Source: Berberis thunbergii
Taxonomy: Eukaryota > Streptophyta > Magnoliopsida > Ranunculales > Berberidaceae
Assembly (NCBI GenBank): GCA_003290165.1
Contig: QNQO01000525.1
Coordinates: forward strand, 124,001 to 188,000
Direction: 5' to 3'
DNA: 64,000 nt
The position numbers and the translations under genes are program-made. Every line of letters begins with the position of its first letter. Position 1 is the stretch's first letter. The notes below the pieces were generated by a model. It ran no database searches. It was not told the DNA's origin and saw only the letters and a list, made by a program, of their open reading frames with translations. Of the stretch, positions 1 through 10,435 are shown piece after piece.

Positions 1-15
1 TGAGTAATACTACAG

Positions 16-131
16 TGCACTGGTATCTTACCTGGTGCTACCAAACACTGTAGAATTGCATCATTTATCTCGATGCAATCCTACAATGCCTAGTAGCCAC
101 CAGATATCAAGCACTTTACCGGTGCACTTAA
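16..131. repeat. Foldback (inverted-repeat) element
   Basis: The two halves form an imperfect hairpin. GTGCACTGGTA on the left mirrors TACCGGTGCAC on the right, and TGTAGAATTGCATC next to the centre mirrors GATGCAATCCTACA with one mismatch. This is the structure of a small MITE-like foldback. I see no clear target-site duplication. The rest of 132-700 shows no gene or recognisable element. Confidence 0.55.
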
Positions 132-708
132 GAAAAAGCCATTCTACATACTAGTACCGGACCCCGGGGGGGCTCCTGCACAAAGGGCAAGAGGAGCTCC
201 TGCACATAAATCTAAGTCGTCGAATCTGATGGACTGTCTAGACCTGTGAATTTGAAAGAAAAAAAAAATCACAGTTTTTAAAAACTTTTTGTCTCTTTAC
301 AACTCAAAGAGTACTTTTGATGACAACATGAAACTTCTTTGCCTCTGCGTCTTCTTCCAACTCTACTAGTACCAGGGATAGTTGACGAGATTAGGATAAG
401 GTAGAGACGCCTGGCACAAGATAGCCAAGAATAGACCATAAACTATAGTGGGGTTCAGAAATTTTGATTGTGATTGAATTCTGAATCATAAAATGATATG
501 CTCTGTGACAATGGGCTCATTTAACGTGTCTGACACACTCTTGTCAATTTTAATGAAGTAAAGGTCCGAGTGTGGAACCCACTTGAGGTGTATGTATCCC
601 ATATCCAATGAAAGTTTTCTAACAATAAACAATGAATTAATTAAGATTTGGCACCAACTACGCCGCACTATATTTTCTCAATCATTCTACTATTTTATAT
701 AGAGTGAT

Positions 709-881
709 TCGACAGAGCGAGAAAATGGGCGAGGGGAGTGAGGTGGCGTAGTAGAGAGTCGTTCATCTCATTCGAAATGCACATGCAAAAAGTCAATGTA
801 CGCATTTTGAGTGAGATGAACGGCTCCCACCCCCGCCACCTCACTTTCCTCGCTCGTTTCCTCGCTCATTTCCTCGACACT
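709..881. mobile_element. Foldback MITE, family A copy 1
   Basis: Long inverted repeat of about 170 bp. The inner arms GTTCATCTCATTCGAAATGC and GCATTTTGAGTGAGATGAAC pair around a short loop. The outer arms are rich in GCGAGGAAA/TTTCCTCGC blocks. The outer arm sequence (TGTCGAGGAAATGAGCGAGG read from the right end) is also found at the ends of the element at 59399-59554, so the two belong to one family. The target-site duplication is not clear. Confidence 0.65.
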
Positions 882-1807
882 TAGAATTTCTGTTTTATAT
901 CACCCACTTTCTTTTCTACGCCAACATATTTTTCTACACCACGTGTATAAATAAAAAATAATAATTTTTTCCTCATCATTTAAATCGATGTGTGATTCCT
1001 CTCTCTCCCATTCAAATATCCTTCCTCTCTCACATTTAAATATCCTCTCACGTTCAAATCTCTTTCATCCCCCTCAAAATTGAAACCCATAAAAATCGAA
1101 CCCAAAATCACAACTTCTCCAAAAAAAATTTGAAAAACAAAGTAATCTTATGAAAACTTAGAAATTATTTTCAATAATAAAAACAAAGTAAACTTCAGAA
1201 ATCATAAAAAAAAAAAAAAATTGTTAGCCTGAGACATCACATTGTTTTAGGCAACAAAAAATTTTAGCAAATTTTTTTGAACAGATATGTGTTACTTTAG
1301 TAAAATGACCATAACTTGTTTATTTCAAAACATTTTCAAGTGATTCAAGTTGTGTTTATTAGATAACTCAGAGTACTACAATATTTATGTTTTGATGAGA
1401 TTGAGAATCGGTCTCAATTGAGGATTTAAATTGGTCGAAAGTTACCCTATTTTGCATTTTTTTTCATTTTGAGTTTGGGTTTCTCTGTTATGTTATCCAT
1501 ATTTATTGGTGGTGTGAGAAAAAAAAATTAATAATGGTGTGAAAAAGCACTTTTGGTGGCGTAAAGTAATCGTTGCCTTAAGATTTATTGAAAGATATGT
1601 TTGGCGAAAGCTCGGTTTCAATTTGATTCTTGATTGGGGCATAACATGGGCTGGCCATTGGGTTTTAGTTGAGTAAGAGTTTTTTTGTAAATTTTAACAA
1701 CAAAAAACCATACCTGAAACATTTTCTGCCATATTGTCTAGACAAACAATTCAAACACTTAACTTTGCCGAAAAGTTGGCTAAGAATAAGATGAATATAA
1801 AACTTAC
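882..1807. other. AT-rich non-coding stretch below the beta-glucosidase
   Basis: This is where the missing 3' exons of the minus-strand beta-glucosidase would be expected. I looked on the minus strand for the family's nucleophile motif (I/V-T-E-N-G) and for the conserved C-terminal tryptophan-rich block and found neither. A short stretch at 1770-1700 (minus) reading RQYGRKCFR could be a decayed remnant of the next exon, but this is weak. Otherwise only A/T-rich filler is visible. Confidence 0.4.
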
Positions 1808-2505
1808 CATGGAACATGGAAAGCCAAAGCTCTATTGGCAGCATCGTTATCCATTGCATTGTCGTTAAGGGGTTCATACATCATTGCAGACACCACGATC
1901 CCAATCTGACCTTTTTGTTCTGGCTGCATTCAGTTGAAATGAAAATGTACCCTAATACACTAGAAACTGGTTTAAACCAACATGACCTCACTTTAGAAAT
2001 ATTTTAAGTAATTACCTGATAATGTTTTCTGTAAATGTTAACTGCCTTACTGTGGGACAAAACCATATTGTGAATTACTAGCAAAGGCTCTATTTCTGAA
2101 TTTCCTTCAGAACAATTGCCAAATGGTGCTGAACATCGACGAGGTGGGTATGTCCCCCTCATATAAGCGTAACTTACAAATAAAATTGGTTCATTGATGG
2201 TAATCCAGTACTTCACTCGATCACCAAAGTTCTTAAAACAAATTTCTGCATAATATGCAAAATCATCCCTGATACAACACCAGCAAAAGATATAAGTTTT
2301 AAAATATACTTTAAATAAAACATAAGTAAATACAAAAGGTGATGAAACATATAAAACAAAATTGACTTACTGTATTTGAGGACTAAGCCATGATTTATAT
2401 CTCTCTTCGAGTTCTCTTGGAAATTCGTGATGGCTTAATGTTACTATCGGCTCGATATCTGTCCAATTACATTTTTTACTATAACAAACTTATTTGTTTT
2501 GTATA

Positions 2506-2507
<2 letters not shown>

Positions 2508-2539
<32 letters not shown>
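2508..2539. repeat. (AT)n microsatellite
   Basis: Uninterrupted AT dinucleotide run in intron 4 of the beta-glucosidase. Confidence 0.95.
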
Positions 2540-2542
<3 letters not shown>

Positions 2543-2737
2543 GTTAGTATTTCGAAGACTTACCTTTCAGTAGAAGATTGTTTATAAGTTTGTTATAGAA
2601 TGCAATTCCATTAGAGTTGATATCTCCAAATCTTCCTCCTGGAATTTGGAAAAATGAAAAAGTCATCTTCTTCAAAATGTGATTGAGATAACTTCGGTGT
2701 TGGCCGAATAAGGTTGTGTTTGGAAGCCACTCATAAC

Positions 2738-2908
2738 CAGTGGCGGAGTCAGGATGTTCACAACGGGGGTGGGGGTAAGAAAAAAAAGCAAAATTCTTGG
2801 GGGGGGGGCAATTAGTTAAATATACCACAATTCACTATACTAAATCTGAATTTCAAAAATTTTTGGGGGGACAACTGCCCCCATGTTTTGTATGTGGCTC
2901 CGCCACTG
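2738..2908. mobile_element. hAT-type MITE with perfect 8-bp TSD
   Basis: The element starts CAGTGGCGGAGTCAGG and ends TGGCTCCGCCACTG, giving an inverted terminal repeat. It is flanked by the identical 8-mer CTCATAAC at 2730-2737 and 2909-2916. An 8-bp duplication is the hAT signature. At 171 bp it has no coding capacity, and it holds runs of G (GGGGGTGGGGG, GGGGGGGGG). It lies in intron 3 of the beta-glucosidase, about 100 bp upstream of exon 4. A larger relative with a similar end is at 58080-58902. Confidence 0.9.
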
Positions 2909-3097
2909 CTCATAACTAGTTTTAGTTTTGGTGCATGAATAGTAGTTTTATTTTTAGCTTATAAGACTACCTAAATCAGTTCAGGTGCTCAGATAGTTGG
3001 AATTATGTTCCCAACCTTCATAACTATAGCCAACTCCAACGTTACTTAGTCTGATCGACAAAACTTTGAGTTTAATCATTAGTATGTGCAGAATTTA

Positions 3098-3226
<129 letters not shown>

Positions 3227-3682
3227 TCAGAAACTAATTTGCATGAAAGCATACTAATAAACACAAAAAGAGCTTAAAAGCATTTTCATTCAAGAAAATC
3301 TCCAAGACTGAAAAGTATACCCGGAAGCGATGATAATGATCAGCAGCAATATCAGCAGTATCTCCATCATCTATATTTCCTGAAACAGTTCCATATAGAA
3401 TTTCTTTTAGCATTTATACAATATATTTTTTTTATTGAGATTCCAATAAAAAGGAGTGGGTTCGACGGGAGAATTCTTTTCACCTTTAACATGACAAAAC
3501 AAATCCCAGTTGTTAAGACCTCTACCATCTTCGGCAACAGCTCCCTCAAACTGGTAAGCAGAAGTAGAGGATCCAAACATGAACCCCTCTGGAAATTGAC
3601 TCCTACTAATTATCTCTTCATTGGAACGTATTACTACACAAGGAAGAGCCAAACATGTGAACAGAAGGAAAATCTTTCCCAT

Positions 3683-4413
3683 GTTTGCTGAAAATTTGTT
3701 TGTCGAGAATGGTTGTTTTGCTGCTTCACACTCTATAATATAATTAAGGCCTTGTTTCAAACAGTTAGGGTAGGGTGTTCATGAAAATGAGCATAAGGTC
3801 TAAGTTCAAATGGTTAGGGGGATGTCCATTTAACAAGATCGACAGTCAGGATTTTACGACTTTAAATATCCCGGTTCACTATCTCTGTGCACAACAACCA
3901 CAAAATAGGGATAGCTAGGGAATACTTATTTGGATGCTTTTATTTCACCAACTTTTTTGCATTTAGGTACAAATGCCATTTGTAGGATCAAACAGCTACT
4001 CCTACTCCTCAAAATCATTAAAATTTTGATTGTCATATTGTTTGTTACCTTTGATGTTAACCTTAAACCATATGGATTGTTTTTTCTAAACTTTGTAATT
4101 GAATGGATGTGATGTATCAGTTAGACTTTTGTTTTTATCAATATTGGAAATCTTATTCAAGATCTAATTTGATTAAATTGGATTCTAATTAAAGAAATAT
4201 TGATATCGATCTAATTCCAACCTTAGTTAACAATGCTACTCTAACCCTTCTTGTGCCACTACTACCCACTCCTGTCCAGGTATAACAAACTCTTGTAAAA
4301 AATTACTGATCAACCATGTATTTTAGGTATCTTGAAGTTTAGAATTTCAATCATTAAACCTTTTGGAAGAGTAATTTAACTCTGCCAAGTCCCTTTCAAC
4401 TAGGCTCGCTCTT
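3683..4413. other. Upstream region of the beta-glucosidase
   Basis: Non-coding. It should contain the promoter of the minus-strand gene, but I see no convincing TATA box or other element at a meaningful spacing. Confidence 0.3.
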
Positions 4414-6435
4414 TTGTTGCGGTCTCGTTAGGAAAGTTCGATGAGTTAAACCAATTTATTGTTTTTACATTTGCTATATGATGCCTTATTGCCACCCTAA
4501 TAATATAAAATTCTTGTTTGACAAGCTTGTAGAGATTGACAATGACGACCAAAATTTGAAAGTGGTCTTGAGAAGAAAAGTGGTGGGAAACATAGCCTTA
4601 TACATACATGCCATTGGGGTATTATCTCAACGGTAGGCCTGTGACGGAAGAAATCATAGGTCCAGGGTTCAAAACCTGCCGGTGACATTTGGGGTGGGAG
4701 GGGTTATTAAGGGATTAAAAAAAAATAAAAAAATTATCCATACATGATTTTGTTAGCTAGGAAAACAAAAGACAGAAAATCATATTTGTCAAGAATTTGG
4801 TAGAAAATGGTCTCCATTTGATGATCACTATACATCTGACCTACTTTTTTTGGGATGAACCTTCAATATTACATTATGTGGATAGCTAGGGTTCATGAAT
4901 TATAACTCTATTTTGAGTTGTTGCGGTCTCGTTAGGAAAGTTAGATGAGTTAAACCTTTTTTTTTTTTTTTTTTTTTTCATTTGCTATATGATGCTTTGT
5001 TGCCACCCTAATAATATAAAATTCTTGTTTGACAAGCTTGTAGAGATTGACAATGACTACCAAAATTTGAAAGTGGTCTTGAGAAGAAAAGTGGTGGGAA
5101 ACATAGCCTTATACATACATGCCATTGGGGTACCATCTCAACGGTAGGCTTGTGACGGAAGAAATCATAGGTCCAGGGTTCAAAACCTGCCGGTGACATG
5201 TGGGGTGGGAGGGGTTATTAAGGGATTAAAAAAAAATTATCCATACATGATTTTGTTAGCTAGGAAAAACAAAAAGACATAAATCATATTTGTTAAGAAT
5301 TTGGTAGAAAATGGTCTCCATTTGATGATCACTATACATCTGACCTACTTTTTTTTTGGGATGAACCTTCAATATTACATTATGTGGATAGCTAGGGTTC
5401 ATGAATTATAACTCTATTTTGAGTTGTTGCGGTCTCGTTAGGAAAGTTAGATGAGTTAAACCTTTTTTTTTTTTTTTTTTTTCATTTGCTATATGATGCC
5501 TTGTTGCCACCCTAATAATATAAAATTCTTGTTTGACAAGCTTGTAGAGATTGACAATGACTACCAAAATTTGAAAGTGGTCTTGAGAAGAAAAGTGGTG
5601 GGAAACATAGCCTTATACATACATGCCATTGGGGTACCATCTCAATGGTAGGCCTGTGACGGAAGAAATCATAAGTCTAGGGTTCAAAACCAGCCGGTGA
5701 CATGTGGGGTGGGAGGGGTTGTTAAGGGATTAAAAAAAATATTATCCATACATGATTTTGTTAGCTAGGAAAAACAAAAAGACAGAAAATCATATTTGTT
5801 AAGAATTTGGTAGAAAATGGTCTCCATTTGATGATCACTATACATCTGACCTACTTTTTTTTTTGGGATGAACCTTCAATATTACATTATGTGGATAGCT
5901 AGGGTTCATGAATTATAAATCTATTTTGAGTTGTTGCGGTCTCATTAAGAAAGTTAGATGAGTTAAACCTTCTTTTTTTTTCATTTGCTATATGATGCCT
6001 TGTTGCCAACCCTAATAATATAAATTTCTTGTTTGACAAGCTTGTAGAGATTGACAATGACTACCAAAATTTGAAAGTGGTCTTGAGAAGAAAAGTGGTG
6101 GGAAACATAGCCTTATACATACATGCCATTGGGGTACCATTTCAACGGTAAGCCTGTGACGGAAGAAATCATAGGTCCAGGGTTCAAAACATGCCGATGA
6201 CATTTGGGGTGGGAGGGGTTAAGGGATTAAAAAAATAAAAAATAAAAAATATCCATACATGATTTTGTTAGATAGGAAAAACAAAAAGACAGAAAATCAT
6301 ATTTGTCAAAAATTTGGTAGAAAATGGTCTCCATTTGATGATCACTATACATCTGAGCTACTTTTTTTTGGGATGAAACTTCAATATTACATTATGTGGA
6401 TAGCTAGGGTTCATGAATTATAACTCTATTTTGAG
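4414..6435 (+). repeat. Four tandem copies of a ~505 bp unit with a SINE-like domain
   Basis: Copies run 4414-4917, 4918-5423, 5424-5930 and 5931-6435, each opening TTGTTGCGGTCTC(G/A)TTA. They differ by few substitutions and by the length of a T run, so the amplification is recent. Each copy contains a tRNA-like pol III promoter: in copy 1 an A-box-like TATCTCAACGGTA at 4623-4635 and a B-box-like GGTTCAAAACC at 4666-4676. A GGGGTGGGAGGGGTTATTAAGGG body and an A-rich tail to about 4735 follow. That is the head-body-tail layout of a plant tRNA-derived SINE. It appears that a SINE-bearing segment was amplified in tandem. The minus-strand open frames of ~63 codons in copies 1, 2 and 4 are by-products. 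Confidence 0.85.
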
Positions 6436-6453
6436 TTGTTTAATCCATTAAAG

Positions 6454-6600
6454 ATGATTTATCCATCTACCACAACTTGGCTTGACATTTTGCCCTGTTA
6501 TGAAGGAGAAGAGAAGAAATGGGGTGTAAAATTAGGTCAAGTTGTGTGTTTGAATGGGAAACATGCTATATGTTTTGTTGATGACAAAACGATTGGGTAA
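6454..6600 (+). CDS. Small open frame of unknown identity
   Basis: ATG to TAA, 48 codons, starting MIYPSTTTWLDIL and ending with AICFVDDKTIG. It begins right after the fourth 505 bp repeat. The residue mix (W, C, D, G) is more protein-like than the AT-rich surroundings, so it may be the tail of a decayed gene. I cannot name a family. It may equally be chance. Confidence 0.2.
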   Translation: MIYPSTTTWLDILPCYEGEEKKWGVKLGQVVCLNGKHAICFVDDKTIG

Positions 6601-7250
6601 GTCAGGTATCTAATAGAGATATTATAATAACAAAGTATCCTTGTCTCGTGAAAATGCATCAACCACCAAGGAATTCATTTTCAAACTTCAATGTCTTTTT
6701 TTTTCGATAATAGAACTTGAATGTTGATACTGCATGAAATTTCTGCTACTAATATAAAATTTACGTCACATTTGGTTAGATAAATGATATAGTTGGCAGT
6801 CAACCTATGCTTGGCTGGCTTGAAAAAGTTATATGTAAAATTTCTGACCTTATCAAAGATGCAAGTTGATAAGGAATTACACTTGTCAATTAAGATATAT
6901 ATAATATTGACGCCGATTATTCTGCAGGCTAATTTTAACAGATAATTCACAAGGAAAAATACAAAATAATCTTCCAAAACACAGAGAAATGTCTCTAATG
7001 TCAATTCAAAATTATGCAAATAAAAAACTATCTCTAAAATCAGCCCACAAATCGAGCTTTATAGCTAAAACTCATCAATATTATTGGAATTTTACAAAAA
7101 ATGGCAACGCCCCAATAATCATGCTAAAACGCCCGACATTGGGTCTAATAAATTGTTATGTTATATAATCATATGTAATCGCTATTCTGCCCGACGTCAA
7201 ATAAATTGTTATGTTATATAATTTATTATCTTACGAATCAAAATGATATT
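6601..7250. other. AT-rich intergenic stretch
   Basis: No gene seen. A 23 bp direct repeat, AATAAATTGTTATGTTATATAAT, occurs at about 7148 and 7201. Otherwise nothing is recognisable. Confidence 0.3.
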
Positions 7251-7684
7251 TGAGATTTAAGACGACCAAGAGTGAAAGTTTGGAAAGATGTTGATGGTGG
7301 AGATTCATAATCAACAATGACATTGTTTGTAAATAAGTTGCAAGTAGAATGACAAAGAAAATAGACAAAAATGTAAAAATATTGGTGGAATGCATGTGTG
7401 GCGGAGAGATAATTTTTTTTTAATGTAAATCGTCATAGCTATCTACTTATTTATCAGATTTTAGTAAACTTAGTAAGTTAAAATGCGTTTTTAATATATT
7501 TTCAATGAAACCAATCATTAATACAAAAACTTAAAGTTTTAAATATACACTTTAAGTCGTAAGTATTTTCAATAATAAGACACATTGAAAATATAAAGAT
7601 CTAACAGATCACATAGCGGGGAAGGAGAGGGTGTTTGGATAAATTTATGTTCGCATATAACTAAAAGTACCCCTAGCCAAAATT

Positions 7685-7713
7685 GAGTGTTGAAGGCACA
7701 AGGAATACCCTAG
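7685..7713 (+). mobile_element. Helitron 3' terminus
   Basis: A degenerate hairpin (GTGTTGAAGGCAC) is followed by AAGGAATACCCTAG. The base after CTAG begins the next unit, TCTATATTA at 7714. Confidence 0.65.
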
Positions 7714-10409
7714 TCTATATTAAAAATCAGAATGGTGTTTGACATTGGAGAGAAAATACGGTTGAGATTTACCAAAATATAAGAATTTAATGGATCACAT
7801 ATAACTTAAAACACCAAGAAATAAGTTTGTAGATAAACGTAGTTCATAGTTAAGATTTGTTTCATCTAATAGTTGAGACTTAAAGTTAGCTTTTATGTCT
7901 TACCTTCAATCAATCTCAATAAGAATACATGAATTTGATTCTCATACCCAATATTTTGATATTTATTTATAAACATTCTATATAGATTCATTATCAACAA
8001 TCTATATAACAAATCAGAATGGTAATTTAGGTTGGAGATAAAAGACGGTTGAGATTTACCCAAACATAAGAATTTAGCGGATCACAAAGAGGGAGATTGG
8101 AGAATTTTTTTTTTTAATTTTATGCCCCAACCAACTCTAATTATCACACACCTAAAGGCTCAAATTTTTGTAATAAAAGCACAGGGGAATACCCTAGTCT
8201 ATCTTACAAATTAGAAAGGTATTTGAGGTTGGAAATAAAATATGGTCAAAATTGAAAATTGGGAAAGATGTTGATGTTAGAAATTTATTATCAACAATGA
8301 AATTTTTGTAAATACTTTGCAAGTAAAATGACAGAAAATGAACAAAAAAGTGAAAAAAGTTGATGGAATGCATATGTGGCGGAAAAATAAAATTGTTGTA
8401 TATTTTAAATGCAAATCATCATAACTACCTACTTAATTGTCGTATTTTAATAAACTTAGTATGGTTGAAATACATTTTCAAAGATCTTTCCAATGAAACC
8501 ATTCATTAATACAATCGCTTAAAATTTTAAATCTATCTTACAAATCAAAATGGTGTTTGGGGTTGATGATAAAATATAGTCAAGATTGAAAGTTGGAAAA
8601 AATGTTGATGGCGGAGATTCATTATCAACAATGATATTTATACATAAGTTACAAGTAGAAGGGCAAAGGAAATGAACAACAAAGTGAAAAAGTTTTTGAA
8701 ATGCATATGTGCGGAGAGAGAAAGTTTGTGTTTTTTAAATGAAAATCGTTATATTATCTATTTAGTTGTCGGATCTTAATAAACTTGGTATGGTTGAAAT
8801 GCATTTTTAATATCTTTTCAATGAAACCAATCACTAATACAAACATTTAAAGCTTTAAAATTTATCATTAATACAAATGCTTAAAGTTTTAAATATGCAT
8901 GTCACGCCATATGCATTTTAAAAAAAAAGTAATCTAATACACTTCACGTTGTAAGTATTTTCATTATTAAGACACATTTAAGCAAAGACCATGAACTCAA
9001 TAATTTAGAAAATCAAAGTTTCAGGAGGATTAATTGTGGAGGTTTTAAAATGTATTTTTTTGTAATTGTTTAAATTTTTTACCGAGTTTGACTTATTGTC
9101 ATAACTCACCTTCTATCATACCAACAACATGAGCAATACACTAGTCTATATTACATTTCATAATGTCATTTTGGTTGGAGATAAAAGTTAGTTAGGATTG
9201 AAATTTGCAAAAGATGTTGATGGTGAAGATTCATTATCAACAATGACATATTTGTAAATAAATTGCAAGTAGAAGGGCAAAGAAAATAAACAAAGAGGCG
9301 AAAAAGTTTGTGGAATGCATATGTGACAGAGAGAGAAAATATTTTTTAAATGAAATCGTCATAACTATCTACTTAATTGTTGGATTTTAGTGAACTTCGT
9401 ATGGTTGAAATGCATTATAAAAGATTATTCCAATGAAACCAATCACTAATACAAACGCTTAAAGTTTTAAAAATCAATCATCAATACAAATGCTTAAAGT
9501 TTTAAATTTGTGTTTTCACGCCATATGCATTTTTCAAAAAAAAAAAATTGTAATCTAATGTACTTCACATCGTAAGTATTTTTAATATTAAGACACATTC
9601 AAGCAAAGACACGAATTCCATATTTTGAAAAATTAAAGTTTGGGAAGGACAAATTGTGGTAGTTTTAAAATGTGTTTTTTTTTCTTTTCTAATTGCTTAA
9701 AATTTCAACCTAGTTTAATCTATTGCCAATACCCACCTTCTATCGTGCCAACAACACGGAAATTGCACTAGTATATGTAACAAATCAGAATGGTGTTTTA
9801 GGTTGGCGATAAAAAAACGTTTGAGATTTACCCAAACATAAAGTTCTAACGGATCACATAGAGAGGGAGGGAAGCGTGTTTGGTTGAAATTTATGTTTGC
9901 ATATGATTGAAATACCCCTGACCAAAGTAAAAAAAAATTCCTCCTATTACACACATTTTCTTATCCATAAGCAAAACAATTTGAATACCGAAGGCACGGA
10001 GAATACCATAGTCTATCTTACAAATCAGAATGGTGTTTTATTATTCGGAGATAAATAGGGCTATGATTGAGAGTTTGAAAGATCTTAAGGGTTGAGATTC
10101 ATTTTCTATAATAGCATATATTGTAATTATAACACATGTAGAAGAGTAAATAAAATAAATAAATAATAATAAAAAAGTTGGTAGAATGTACATGTGGCGG
10201 AGAGAGAAAAATTTGTGTGTTTTCTTACTCAAAATTAAAATCATCATAACTACCTACTTAATTGTCGGATTTTAATAAACTTGATATCATTAGAATGCAT
10301 TTTTTTAGATCTATGCAAGAAAACCAATAATCAATAAAACGTAGTACGCATTTAAAAAAAATCTAATACATTACACGCCGAGAGTATTTTCAATATCCAC
10401 CTCTTATCG

Positions 10410-10435
10410 AGCCAATGACACGAGGAATACCCTAG
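10410..10435 (+). mobile_element. Helitron 3' terminus abutting a 5' terminus
   Basis: GAGCCAATGACACGAGGAATACCCTAG ends at 10435 and is followed at once by TCTATATTACAAATCAG at 10436. This is the clearest 3'-to-5' junction in the array. Confidence 0.65.

Noticed and set aside
4611..4690. Functional tRNA gene
   Set aside because: A- and B-box-like motifs are present, but the acceptor and anticodon stems do not pair and an A-rich tail follows, so it is a SINE head.
4497..6203. Three near-identical minus-strand open frames (MSPAGFEPWTYDFF..., MSSACFEPWTYDFF...)
   Set aside because: They are translations of the SINE-like domain inside the 505 bp repeats. FEPWTYDF spans the B-box. No protein family fits.
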